39,797 bases of DNA, taken from an uncultured Oscillospiraceae bacterium. GTDB lineage: Bacteria > Bacillota > Clostridia > Oscillospirales > Oscillospiraceae. The stretch lies in the NCBI GenBank assembly GCA_947624035.1, contig CANQIH010000003.1, forward strand, positions 1 through 39,797, given 5' to 3'. Shown piece after piece: positions 32,688 to 39,797 of the stretch. Both the position numbers and the translations under genes were made by a program. How positions within the stretch are numbered: position 1 is the first letter of the stretch; each line of letters starts with the position of its first letter. A model generated the notes under the pieces. That model saw only the letters and a program-made list of their open reading frames with translations, had not been told where the DNA came from and ran no database searches.

Positions 32688-34430
32688 ATGAAAAAGACTG
32701 CACGCACCCTGTCCCTGGTCCTGGCGCTGGCCATGACTATGACCCTGTTCGCCGGAACAGCCTTCGCCGCGGAGGGGCCCGCGGACATGGTCCTGAAAGG
32801 CGGCGTCGTGGAGACCATGGTGGACCACGCCGAGGCCGAGGCCCTGGCCGTGAAGGACGGCGAGATCGTCTATGTGGGCGACGACGCCGGAGCGGAGGCC
32901 TACATCGGCGAGAACACCCAGGTCATCGAACTGGACGGCCGGATGGTGGCCCCCGGCTTCATCGACGGCCACATCCACGGGGCTATGCCCTACCTGACCG
33001 AGGAGACCGAGCTGAGCCTGGCTGGTATGGAAGCTGATCTTGAGGGTTACAAGGCCGCTGTCAGCGAGTTCGTGGAGGCCCACCCCGACTATGATATCTA
33101 CCTCATCGGCTCCATGGACCTGAAGGCCTTCCCCGAGAGCCAGGCCGAGAACTCCTGGCTGGACGAGATCTGCAGCGACAAGCCCATTGCCTGCACGGAT
33201 GTCTCTCTCCACGGCAGACTGCTCAACTCCAAGGCCATTGAGATGTGCGGCCTGACCAAGGACACCCCCAATCCCCCCAGCGGCAACATCTATAAGGATG
33301 AAAACGGTGAGCTGACGGGCTACTTCTCCGATTGCTCGGATATCCTGACCGGCCTGCCTGAGTTCGAGTACACCGACGAGCAGAGGACGGAGGCGTTCCT
33401 GAAGCTCCAGGCCGAGGCCAACAGCTATGGCGTGACCTCCTTCGACTCCGGCGGCGAGGACGTGATGACCCCGGAGCTCCTCAACGACCTGTACGAGGAG
33501 GGCAAGCTGAACGTCCGCTTCAACTACAATTTCTTCTGGCCTGACGCCAGCACGGAGGGCGCCGAGGGCGCTATCCAGTACATCGAGGACAACAAGCAGT
33601 ATGAGTCCGACTTCCTGAACGTCCGCCAGGTAAAGTTCAAGGTGGACGGCGTGCCCGAGGGCAAGAGCTCCTATCTGCTGGAGCCCTATGACCCGGCAGC
33701 CGGCGAGGCCCCGGACTATGTGAGCTCCGCCGCTTCCACCCAGGAAGACCTTACTGATTTTGTCGTGGCTGTGAATACGGCTGGTTACACCGTCCAGACC
33801 CACTGCATGGGCGACGCCTCCGTGCAGATGGCTGTGAACGCCTACGAGGCCTCCCAGGATGCCCTGGGCGACGCCCAGAAGGAGTGCCGCAACAAGATCG
33901 CCCACGTGAACCTGGTCCTGGAAGAGGACGTGCAGCGCATGGCCGACCTGAAAGTCATCGCCGCCATGCAGCCCATGTGGTTCTACTACGACCCCTTCTT
34001 CTCCCCCCTGGAGGAGCAGATGTTCGGCGCGGAGCGCTTCGCCTCCGAGTACCACATCCGCGATATGATGGATACGGGCCTGATCATCACCGGCTCCAAT
34101 GACTACTATGTGACGCTGGATTTCGCGCCCCTGCACGCCATCGAGGCCGGCGCCACCCAGTGCTCTCCCTATCCCGGCGAGGACACCCAGCCCGATCTCT
34201 ACACCCGCAACGCCGACCAGGCTGTGAGCGTGTATGAGATGATGCAGCTGTACACCACCAATGCAGCCTACGGCGCCTTCCTGGACGACCGGGCGGGCAC
34301 CATCGAGGTGGGCAAGAAGGCCGACCTGGTGGTCCTGGGCCAGAACATCCTGACCTGTGACGTGACGGCTATCTCCGACACCACGGTGGATTACACCATC
34401 TCCGACGGACGCATCGTCTACGAGGGCTGA
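32688..34430 (+). CDS. Exported YtcJ-type amidohydrolase
   Basis: 580 residues. Signal peptide 1-27 (cut likely after AFA), then the amidohydrolase-3/YtcJ fold: N-terminal beta-sandwich, PGFIDGHIHG (89-98, metal ligands His95/His97), YTVQTHCMGDASVQMAV (metal-binding His in HxxGD), NKIAHVNLVLEEDVQRM, GSNDYY and the C-terminal GTIEVGKKADLVVLGQNI. Most YtcJ relatives are cytosolic; a secretory leader is unusual and the surface-acidic composition fits a secreted protein. ATG at 32688 follows AAAGGAG; the frame open to 32574 is rejected. Likely acts with the exported MBL enzyme on an outside substrate (inference). Confidence 0.92.
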   Translation: MKKTARTLSLVLALAMTMTLFAGTAFAAEGPADMVLKGGVVETMVDHAEAEALAVKDGEIVYVGDDAGAEAYIGENTQVIELDGRMVAPGFIDGHIHGAMPYLTEETELSLAGMEADLEGYKAAVSEFVEAHPDYDIYLIGSMDLKAFPESQAENSWLDEICSDKPIACTDVSLHGRLLNSKAIEMCGLTKDTPNPPSGNIYKDENGELTGYFSDCSDILTGLPEFEYTDEQRTEAFLKLQAEANSYGVTSFDSGGEDVMTPELLNDLYEEGKLNVRFNYNFFWPDASTEGAEGAIQYIEDNKQYESDFLNVRQVKFKVDGVPEGKSSYLLEPYDPAAGEAPDYVSSAASTQEDLTDFVVAVNTAGYTVQTHCMGDASVQMAVNAYEASQDALGDAQKECRNKIAHVNLVLEEDVQRMADLKVIAAMQPMWFYYDPFFSPLEEQMFGAERFASEYHIRDMMDTGLIITGSNDYYVTLDFAPLHAIEAGATQCSPYPGEDTQPDLYTRNADQAVSVYEMMQLYTTNAAYGAFLDDRAGTIEVGKKADLVVLGQNILTCDVTAISDTTVDYTISDGRIVYEG

Positions 34431-34463
34431 TATCTCCTCCCTCCCCTCGTATAGCGATACGGC

Positions 34464-34714
34464 CGGGCGGCGGGCGCAGACGCGCCCGCCGTTTCCGGCT
34501 GTCAAAGAAGTTTCTTTGACAGCCGGAAAGCCGAGTATTTCCTGCCGGCAAAGCCGTCATGAAATACTGCCGCTACGCGGCGCAAATGCGCCATTTGCCG
34601 GCTTTTGATCCCATTTGAGGCGGGGCTCCGCCCCCCTCAAGCTCCCCCTGCATCATCCAAATATAAGCGTTTTTTGACAAGCTCGGGCGGCGGGCGCAGA
34701 CGCGCCCGCCGTTT
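34464..34714. repeat. Structured cassette bracketed by 31-nt direct repeats
   Basis: Identical 31-nt repeats at 34464-34494 and 34684-34714 each contain the 22-nt hairpin. The 190 nt between them form nested inverted repeats: an 18-bp perfect stem (34492-34509 with 34512-34529), GTATTTC (34535-34541) with GAAATAC (34561-34567), GCCGC/GCGGC, a GCAAATGCGCCATTTGC arm and GGCGGGGCTCCGCCCC. No ORF is likely. It may be a mobile structured repeat or an RNA element; the gap 34431-34788 is otherwise empty but for the next promoter. Confidence 0.7.
34469..34494 (+). terminator. Repeated 22-nt hairpin, copy 2, after the amidohydrolase
   Basis: Same GGCGGGCGC-AGAC-GCGCCCGCC stem-loop and GTTT tail as at 32391, 39 nt after the stop. 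Confidence 0.7.
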
Positions 34715-34716
34715 TT
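34689..34716 (+). terminator. Repeated 22-nt hairpin, copy 3
   Basis: Same stem-loop with the longest T-run of the three (GTTTTT), just before the promoter of the second membrane LuxR gene. Confidence 0.65.
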
Positions 34717-34733
34717 CTGTAACGTCAAATTTC

Positions 34734-34762
34734 TTTCCATCCCGCCGGGTCTGTGGTATGAT
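34734..34762 (+). promoter_or_regulatory. Promoter of the second membrane LuxR gene
   Basis: TTTCCA (34734-34739), 17-nt spacer, TATGAT (34757-34762) with extended TGG. Leader of about 20 nt to the TTG start. Confidence 0.68.
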
Positions 34763-34788
34763 AAAACAACAAAAAGGAGTGGGAACGA

Positions 34789-35781
34789 TTGTATCTTGCT
34801 GCGATCAGCCTGGCGGACGGCCTCGTGAAGCTGGTCTGCACCGGGGCTGTGGTCCTGTCCCTCACCCGCTGGCTGCGGGAGCGGCGGCGTCTGGACCTGC
34901 ATCTGCTGGTCCAGTTCGCGGTCATGCTGCTCATCGAGATCTATGTTTACGCCCAGGAGACAGACCCGCCTCTCGCGGCTTTTCTGGACCTGCCCGTCGT
35001 TCCCTCCCTGGTGCTCAAGTCCATCTGTTACGACGCCGTGGTGCTTTTGATGACCTGGGCCCTCTTTGAGGCCGGTGGACAGAAGGTCCCGGCGGTCTGG
35101 GCGGTCCCGGCCCTTCTGGTCTGCGTCTGGACCCTGTGCGTCCCGCTGACCTTTGGCGCCACGGTCCTGACCAGCTACAGCATCTATCTGCTGCCCTACG
35201 AGGCATACACCCTGGCGCTGTCTCTGCGGGGCTTCCGGCTGGCCGGACGGGATGGGCCCCTCCGCAGCCCGGTCCTGCGGGCTGCCCCGGCGCTCACTGT
35301 CCTCATCATCCTGGAGGACGTGTTCTATGCCTGGAGCGCCGGGTTCACCACCAGTTACGGGTTTTATATGGCCAGCGGTCTTTACCTCAAGGAGCGGAAC
35401 TACTTTGAGACCCTGCTGTTTTTCCTGCTGGCCTGCGCGTGGGTCCGGGACAGCATCCGGGTCCTGAGCGCCGCCCCCGCTGTGCCCGCCCCAGCAGAGC
35501 CGCCGCCTCCGGTCCCGGAGGAACAGCCCCGGCCGGAGCGGTACGGGGACTTCGCGGAGGCCATCGGCCTCACTGCCCGGGAGCGGGACGTCCTTCTCCT
35601 GTTGCTGGACGGAGAGACGGTCCAGGAGATCGGCGACCGGCTCTACATCTCATGGAACACCGTCAACACCCACATACGAAACATCTGCCAGAAGGCCGGC
35701 GTGACCCGCCGGGCGGAGCTGGCGGAAAAGGCGGCGGCCTTTCGGCCCGCCCCGCCCGGACAGGAGGAGCGCGATGGATGA
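34789..35781 (+). CDS. Second AguR-like membrane LuxR regulator
   Basis: 330 residues. Six to seven TM segments (1-220), a Pro-rich linker (231-250) and a LuxR HTH (258-315: LTARERDVLLLLLDG, NTVNTHIRNICQKAGVTRR). The same domain order, linker type and HTH pattern as the AguR at 29442, so it is a paralogue or close family member with a different sensing part. TTG start at 34789 follows AAGGAGT; no in-frame ATG with a site is nearby. It overlaps the next gene by 8 nt. Its likely target is the neighbouring exported amidohydrolase, or itself (inference); its ligand is unknown. Confidence 0.85.
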   Translation: MYLAAISLADGLVKLVCTGAVVLSLTRWLRERRRLDLHLLVQFAVMLLIEIYVYAQETDPPLAAFLDLPVVPSLVLKSICYDAVVLLMTWALFEAGGQKVPAVWAVPALLVCVWTLCVPLTFGATVLTSYSIYLLPYEAYTLALSLRGFRLAGRDGPLRSPVLRAAPALTVLIILEDVFYAWSAGFTTSYGFYMASGLYLKERNYFETLLFFLLACAWVRDSIRVLSAAPAVPAPAEPPPPVPEEQPRPERYGDFAEAIGLTARERDVLLLLLDGETVQEIGDRLYISWNTVNTHIRNICQKAGVTRRAELAEKAAAFRPAPPGQEERDG

Positions 35782-36196
35782 AATGACTCTTACGCCGGTC
35801 GAGCAGGCGCTGCGAAAGCGGTACTTCCCCCGCATCCCATGGGGACCGGAGGGGCCGGTGCGCCGCCGGTACCGGGTCCGGGCGGCGGAGGAGGGCGTGA
35901 GCCCATCCGAGGCTCTGGCGAAGCTGGCGGAGGCCGAGGGCTTCACGGCCCCGGACCGGCCATGGATAGAGGGGGACGGGGCGGTGTGTCTCGCCGCCTT
36001 TCAGGACCGGCCGGGGGAGAGCGAAGCCGGTCTGGTCATCGGCCGGGGGCTGGACGTATACTGGTGCGACCTGGCCCTGGGAGCGCCGGACAGCGACGGC
36101 TGGCAGGAGCTGATCGTCCGCAGCGAGACGGGGGAGAACCTGATCGCCCTGGCCCACGGGATGGGGACCCTGCGGTTCCGAAAAAGCGGAATATAA
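35774..36196 (+). CDS. 140-residue protein of unknown function
   Basis: Not recognised. No signal peptide or TM segment. It starts MDEMTLTPVEQALRKRYF; the C-terminal half is beta-rich with alternating hydrophobics (AGLVIGRGLDVYWCDLALG, QELIVRSETG). Composition is acidic with GC-rich codons as in neighbouring genes. ATG at 35774 lies within the last codons of the LuxR gene (8-nt overlap) with an AGGAGG site, so the two are translated together. It ends at a strong terminator. A partner or modulator of the regulator is possible (inference). Confidence 0.8.
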   Translation: MDEMTLTPVEQALRKRYFPRIPWGPEGPVRRRYRVRAAEEGVSPSEALAKLAEAEGFTAPDRPWIEGDGAVCLAAFQDRPGESEAGLVIGRGLDVYWCDLALGAPDSDGWQELIVRSETGENLIALAHGMGTLRFRKSGI

Positions 36197-36230
36197 AAAG
36201 ATACCCGGAGCGGCGCTCTGGGTATCTTTT
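36196..36230. terminator. Bidirectional terminator
   Basis: An 11-bp stem AAAAGATACCC (36196-36206) and GGGTATCTTTT (36220-36230) with an inner GAGC/GCTC stem and TT tail. It serves the 140-residue protein (+) and the HD protein (-), whose stop lies at 36231. Confidence 0.88.
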
Positions 36231-36839
36231 TTATATCAGGTCCGTATAGGAATTTTCCAAAACGTCCGGCAGAAGCTCGTAGACGCAGCGGCCGCACAGG
36301 CCGTCGAACCGCTTTTTAAGCGCCAGGAACGCCCGCCAGCGGGGGATGGTGTTCTCCGGCAGGCCGTACCGCAGAGATACGTCCAGCAGACGCTTCTCCA
36401 TGATGCAGGCGCCGCCCGGCAGGGATATGGCGTCGCACAGCTGCACCAGCCGGTCGTACTCGTCGTACTCGATGCCGGCCAGGTATCCCTCCAGAAAGGC
36501 CAGCTGTGCCGGGGAGACGTCGTACCTGCCGGAGTACATATCCGTGCTCTTCACGGGGAAGGAGTGGGTCAGGCATGCCCGGGCGATGTCCGGCTGGCCC
36601 AGGGCTGTCAGGTAGTCGTATCCGTCAAAGATGTGCAGCATGTCCCGGCCGGGGCCGGCCCGGCGGCCGATGTCGTGGAGCAGCGCCAGCACATAGGCCC
36701 GGTCAGGGTCCATGCCGGGGACCTGCGCCGCGATGAGCCGGGCGTTGACGGCGGCGGACCGGCAGTGGTCCCGCCAGCGGCCTGGGTTGCGTTCATAGCC
36801 CTCGGCCAGCAGTTCGTCCGCCTCTCTGGGCGTCAGCAT
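36231..36839 (-). CDS. HD-domain phosphohydrolase
   Basis: 202 residues. HD metal-binding pattern: His25 (RDHCRSAA), His55-Asp56 (LALLHDIGRR) and a later Asp (LVQLCDAIS, about 136). Such small HD proteins hydrolyse nucleotides or other phosphomonoesters; the substrate is not readable. ATG at 36839 follows GGGAGGG, 16 nt after the MBL hydrolase stop in the rel-dtd string, so it is likely the last gene of that operon. Confidence 0.88.
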   Translation of the reverse strand: MLTPREADELLAEGYERNPGRWRDHCRSAAVNARLIAAQVPGMDPDRAYVLALLHDIGRRAGPGRDMLHIFDGYDYLTALGQPDIARACLTHSFPVKSTDMYSGRYDVSPAQLAFLEGYLAGIEYDEYDRLVQLCDAISLPGGACIMEKRLLDVSLRYGLPENTIPRWRAFLALKKRFDGLCGRCVYELLPDVLENSYTDLI

Positions 36840-36855
36840 AGCGTACCCTCCCGGC

Positions 36856-37473
36856 TCACCGCGCCGTCTCGTTGGCGTATTTCATGTAGTAGTTGAAGGT
36901 CCGCTCCCGCTGCAGGGTGGTGCTCTCCATGTGGCCGGGGTAGACGTCGTATTCCCCGGGCAGGTCGTAGAGCCGCTTCAGGCTCTTCAGCAGGGCGGCC
37001 ATGTCCCCGCCGGGCAGGTCCGTCCGGCCGCAGGACTCCCGGAAGAGGGTGTCCCCGGAGAAGATGGCGTCGCCGCAGAGAAGGCACACGCCCCCCGGCG
37101 TGTGGCCCGGGGTCTCCATGACCGTGAAGGTCAGGCTCCCCACCTGGAACCGGTCCCCCTCGCCGTAGAAGATGGTGTCCGCCGGGGGCTCGAAGAGGAA
37201 GTACTGGCTGCCGGAGGCCACGGCCACGTCCTTTTTGCTCATGCACACCCGGGCGCCGGTCTGCTCCCGGACCGCCAGGGCGGCCATGGTGTGGTCAAAG
37301 TGGCCGTGGGTGAGGAAGATGTATTTTGCCCGGAGCTTCTGGTCCTCCAGGTAGTCCATGATGGTGTTGGACTCGTCGCCGGGGTCGATGACGGCGCACT
37401 CCAGGGTGTTCGGGTCCGCCACGATGTAGCAATTGGTCTCGATCTGACCTACGGTCAGGCATTTGATGAGCAT
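36856..37473 (-). CDS. MBL-fold hydrolase (glyoxalase II-like)
   Basis: 205 residues, no signal peptide. THGHFDH (55-61) gives His56, His58, Asp60 and His61; then TPGHTPGG, FSGDTLF and the late YPGHMEST. This is the small cytosolic hydroxyacylglutathione-hydrolase-like family that follows dtd in many clostridia. ATG at 37473 after AGGAGG; 13 nt after the dtd stop. Physiological substrate unknown. Confidence 0.93.
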   Translation of the reverse strand: MLIKCLTVGQIETNCYIVADPNTLECAVIDPGDESNTIMDYLEDQKLRAKYIFLTHGHFDHTMAALAVREQTGARVCMSKKDVAVASGSQYFLFEPPADTIFYGEGDRFQVGSLTFTVMETPGHTPGGVCLLCGDAIFSGDTLFRESCGRTDLPGGDMAALLKSLKRLYDLPGEYDVYPGHMESTTLQRERTFNYYMKYANETAR

Positions 37474-37486
37474 GGTCGTCCTCCTG

Positions 37487-37960
37487 TCAATTGGCCCGGT
37501 GGGCCCAGGCCCCCGAGAAGTCGTCGGTGTCCAAAAGGATGGTCACGGGCCCGTCGTTCTGGCTGAATACCTGCATGTCCGCGCCGAACACGCCGGTCTC
37601 CACTGTGAAGCCCCGCTCCCGGCAGAGGCGGATGACCGTCTCGTAGAGGGGGATGGCCGTGTCCGGCCGGGCGGCCTCGGTGAAGCCGGGCCGGCGGCTG
37701 CGGCAGTCGGCGAACAGGGTGAACTGGCTGATGATGAGGAGCCTGTCAGCCCCGGCGTCCGTGGGGTTGACGTTCATCTTGCCGGCGGCGTCCTCGAATA
37801 TGCGCAGGCCGCAGATCTTATCGGCCATCTTCTGCGCCTCGGCCTCCGTGTCGCCGGCGCGGACGCCCAGCAGCACCAGAAAGCCCTGGTCTATGGCGCC
37901 GTGGACGGCGCAGTCTATCTCCACCCGGGCGTTTTTCACCCGGGTCACAACGGCCCGCAT
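37487..37960 (-). CDS. dtd: D-aminoacyl-tRNA deacylase
   Basis: 157 residues, standard length. Removes D-amino acids from mischarged tRNA. Signatures: MRAVVTRV start, LRIFEDAAGKMN, SQFTL (78-82) with catalytic-site residues, TGVFGADM and the NDGPVT motif (GPVT 137-140). The common KxGxRPSF stretch is CRSRRPGF here, a mild variant. ATG at 37960 is one nt after the rel stop, so translation is coupled. Confidence 0.96.
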   Translation of the reverse strand: MRAVVTRVKNARVEIDCAVHGAIDQGFLVLLGVRAGDTEAEAQKMADKICGLRIFEDAAGKMNVNPTDAGADRLLIISQFTLFADCRSRRPGFTEAARPDTAIPLYETVIRLCRERGFTVETGVFGADMQVFSQNDGPVTILLDTDDFSGAWAHRAN

Positions 37961-37961
37961 G

Positions 37962-39797
37962 TCAGGTCCCTCCCCTGTCGATGCTGCGGATGCCCCGGAC
38001 GGTCTGGAGCTTGTTCATGATGCTCTGCAGCTCGTTCACGTCCCGGACGTCCAGTGTTATGGCCACCACGGTGGTGCCCTTGCCGGTGTCCCGGCCCGAC
38101 AGCCGCCGGACCTTGGCGTTCACCGCGTTGAGGATGGTGGCGATGTCCATGACCACGCCGTTTCGCTCGTCGAACACCAGGTGCAGCTCCGCGGAATAGA
38201 GGTCCGTGATGGTGTCGGCCCAGGACACGTCGATCCACCGGCCGCTCTCCTCGTCCCGTTGGTAGTTGACGCAGTCCTTCCGGTGGATGGATACGCCCAG
38301 GCCCCGGGTGATGAAGCCGATGATCCTATCCCCGGGCACGGGGGTGCAGCAGCGGGAGAACTTGATGAGGCAGTTGTCCAGCCCCTCCACCAGGATGCCG
38401 TGGACGGATTTCTGGGGCGTCTGGAGGCGGCGGTCCGCCCGCTCCTGTATCTTCTCCAGCTCCGTCTTCCGGGCGGGGGTCCGGTTGCGGAGTATCTCGT
38501 CCCGGATGCGGCCCACGGCGTGGGAGGCGGTCATGCCGCCGTAGCCGATGGAGGCGTACACGTCGTCCAGCTCCTGGACGGCCATGCGCTTGAGGATGAA
38601 GGGCTCCACCTCCGGGTCGGTGACGTCCGCTATGGACAGGCCCTGGCGCCGGGCCTCGTTTTCAAACATGTCCCGGCCCCGCTGGATGTTCTCCTCCCGG
38701 CGCTCCTTCTTGAACCACTGCTTGATCTTGGAGCGGGCCTCGCCGGACTTGGCGATGTTCAGCCAGTCCCGGCTGGGGCCGGTGGAGGCGTGGGAGGTGA
38801 TGATGTTGACGATGTCGCCGTTCTGCAGGGGGTAGGAGATGGGCACGATGCGCCCGTTGACCCGGGCGCCGGTCATGGAGTTGCCCACGGCGGAGTGGAT
38901 GGCGTAGGCGAAGTCGATGGGCGTGGCCCCGGCGGGGAGGCTCTTCACGTCGCCGTTGGGCGTGAAGACGAACACCTCGTCGTCGAACATGTCCACCTTC
39001 AGGTCGTGGTAGAAGTCCTGGGCGTCGGAGTCCTGCTGGCTCTCCACCAGCCGGCGTATCCAGGCGAATTTCTCCTCGTCGCCCTCCTTGTGGCCGGTGG
39101 GGCCGGACTTGTATTTCCAGTGGGCCGCCACGCCGTACTCGGCCATGAAGTGCATCTGCCAGGTGCGTATCTGCACCTCGAAGGGGATGCCCTCCGTGCC
39201 GATGACGGTGGTGTGGAGGCTCTGGTAGTTGTTGGGCTTGGGGGTGGAGATGTAGTCCTTGAACCGGCCGGGCACCGGGCGGAACATCTCATGGATGATG
39301 CCCAGGACGTTGTAGCAGTCCGCCAGGTCGTTCACGATCACCCGGAAGGCGCAGAGATCGAATATCTCCTCCATGCCCAGGTGCTGGGCGTACATCTTCC
39401 GGTAGATGCTGTAGATGTGCTTGAGCCGCCCGTAGACCTTGCAGGGGATGCCCTCGTCGGCCATGCGCTTTTCGATGCGCTGTTCCATGTCCTTCTGGAA
39501 CTGCTCCATGATGTCCTTGCGCTTGTCCAGGATGTTGGTGATCTCCCGGTAGCCCACCGGGTCCAGGTACATCAGCGCCCGGTCCTCCAGCTCGTCCTTC
39601 ATCTTCTCCATGCCCAGCCGGTGGGCGATGGGGGCGTATATCTCCATGGTCTCCCGGGACTTGCTGAGCTGCTTCTCCGGGGTCTGGAAGTCCATGGTGC
39701 GCATGTTGTGCAGCCGGTCCGCCAGCTTGATGAGGATGACCCGGATGTCCTTGGCCATGGCCATGAGCATCTTCCGGAGGTTCTCCATCTGGGCCTC
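37962..39797 (-). CDS. rel: Bifunctional (p)ppGpp synthetase/hydrolase, 3' part
   Basis: 611 residues visible; the N-terminus lies beyond the window. In order: end of the HD hydrolase domain (LIKLADRLHNMRT), synthetase domain (YGRLKHIYSIYRKM, FRVIVNDLADCYNVLG, YQSLHTTVIG), TGS domain (EVFVFTPNGDVKSLPAGATP), the conserved CC region (KFSRCCTPVPGD) and the C-terminal ACT domain. It is the long Rel/SpoT type that controls the stringent response. No sign of truncation within the visible part. Leads the rel-dtd-MBL-HD gene string. Confidence 0.96.
   Translation of the reverse strand, partial: EAQMENLRKMLMAMAKDIRVILIKLADRLHNMRTMDFQTPEKQLSKSRETMEIYAPIAHRLGMEKMKDELEDRALMYLDPVGYREITNILDKRKDIMEQFQKDMEQRIEKRMADEGIPCKVYGRLKHIYSIYRKMYAQHLGMEEIFDLCAFRVIVNDLADCYNVLGIIHEMFRPVPGRFKDYISTPKPNNYQSLHTTVIGTEGIPFEVQIRTWQMHFMAEYGVAAHWKYKSGPTGHKEGDEEKFAWIRRLVESQQDSDAQDFYHDLKVDMFDDEVFVFTPNGDVKSLPAGATPIDFAYAIHSAVGNSMTGARVNGRIVPISYPLQNGDIVNIITSHASTGPSRDWLNIAKSGEARSKIKQWFKKERREENIQRGRDMFENEARRQGLSIADVTDPEVEPFILKRMAVQELDDVYASIGYGGMTASHAVGRIRDEILRNRTPARKTELEKIQERADRRLQTPQKSVHGILVEGLDNCLIKFSRCCTPVPGDRIIGFITRGLGVSIHRKDCVNYQRDEESGRWIDVSWADTITDLYSAELHLVFDERNGVVMDIATILNAVNAKVRRLSGRDTGKGTTVVAITLDVRDVNELQSIMNKLQTVRGIRSIDRGGT

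Noticed and set aside
32667-34505. A 612-codon minus frame opposite the amidohydrolase
   Set aside because: Shadow of a GC-rich gene; no recognisable domain.
1-39797. tRNA, rRNA, phage or transposase genes
   Set aside because: None could be recognised on either strand.

Overview
The window is a GC-rich bacterial chromosome segment with dense genes, good Shine-Dalgarno sites (AGGAGG type), GTG and TTG starts in places, and strong GC bias at third codon positions. RNase Y, a clostridial rel-dtd-hydrolase string, lysine synthesis through the acetylase branch, agmatine fermentation and NhaC-type antiporters together suggest a GC-rich anaerobic Firmicute of the Oscillospirales (Flavonifractor/Oscillibacter/Lawsonibacter-like). 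That placement is an inference from gene content and style; no rRNA is present to confirm it. No tRNA, rRNA, CRISPR array, insertion sequence or phage gene was seen.

Layout. 1-3.8 kb: the 5' part of rny, a two-TM protein of unknown function and a CstA-family transporter, all on minus. 4.2-6.1 kb: an esterase and an ATP-grasp ligase in one operon. 6.3-10.1 kb: lysine/diaminopimelate genes dapA-dapB-dapH behind a lysine riboswitch with terminator, with a divergent M20 deacylase that is probably the N-acetyl-diaminopimelate deacetylase. 10.3-13.4 kb: an ECF sigma factor, a membrane protein, an ABC ATPase and an ABC permease, translationally overlapped. 13.9-15.8 kb: a PAP2-phosphatase/GDPD fusion. 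16.2-18.8 kb: alanine racemase and an NhaC antiporter. 18.9-21.3 kb: a secreted C39-like cysteine peptidase with twelve cell-wall-binding-type repeats, convergent with a membrane-anchored XRE regulator. 21.5-24.3 kb: an EamA exporter and a second NhaC-type antiporter.

24.4-30.4 kb is a complete agmatine deiminase pathway (antiporter, agmatine deiminase, putrescine carbamoyltransferase, carbamate kinase) with a divergent multi-TM LuxR protein of the AguR type. It would take up agmatine, export putrescine and yield ATP and ammonia. 30.5-36.2 kb is the least familiar part: a soluble LuxR regulator whose promoter faces and overlaps that of an exported metallo-beta-lactamase-fold enzyme, an exported YtcJ-type amidohydrolase, a second AguR-like membrane LuxR regulator, and a 140-residue protein of unknown function. 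36.2-39.8 kb is housekeeping: HD phosphohydrolase, MBL hydrolase, dtd and the 3' part of rel.

Intergenic DNA is rich in structured repeats. A family of GC-rich palindromic elements with TIR-like ends occupies at least four intergenic sites, and a 22-nt hairpin occurs three times between 32.4 and 34.7 kb, two copies bracketing a 190-nt structured segment. Many candidate promoters carry an extended -10 (TGGTANNAT).
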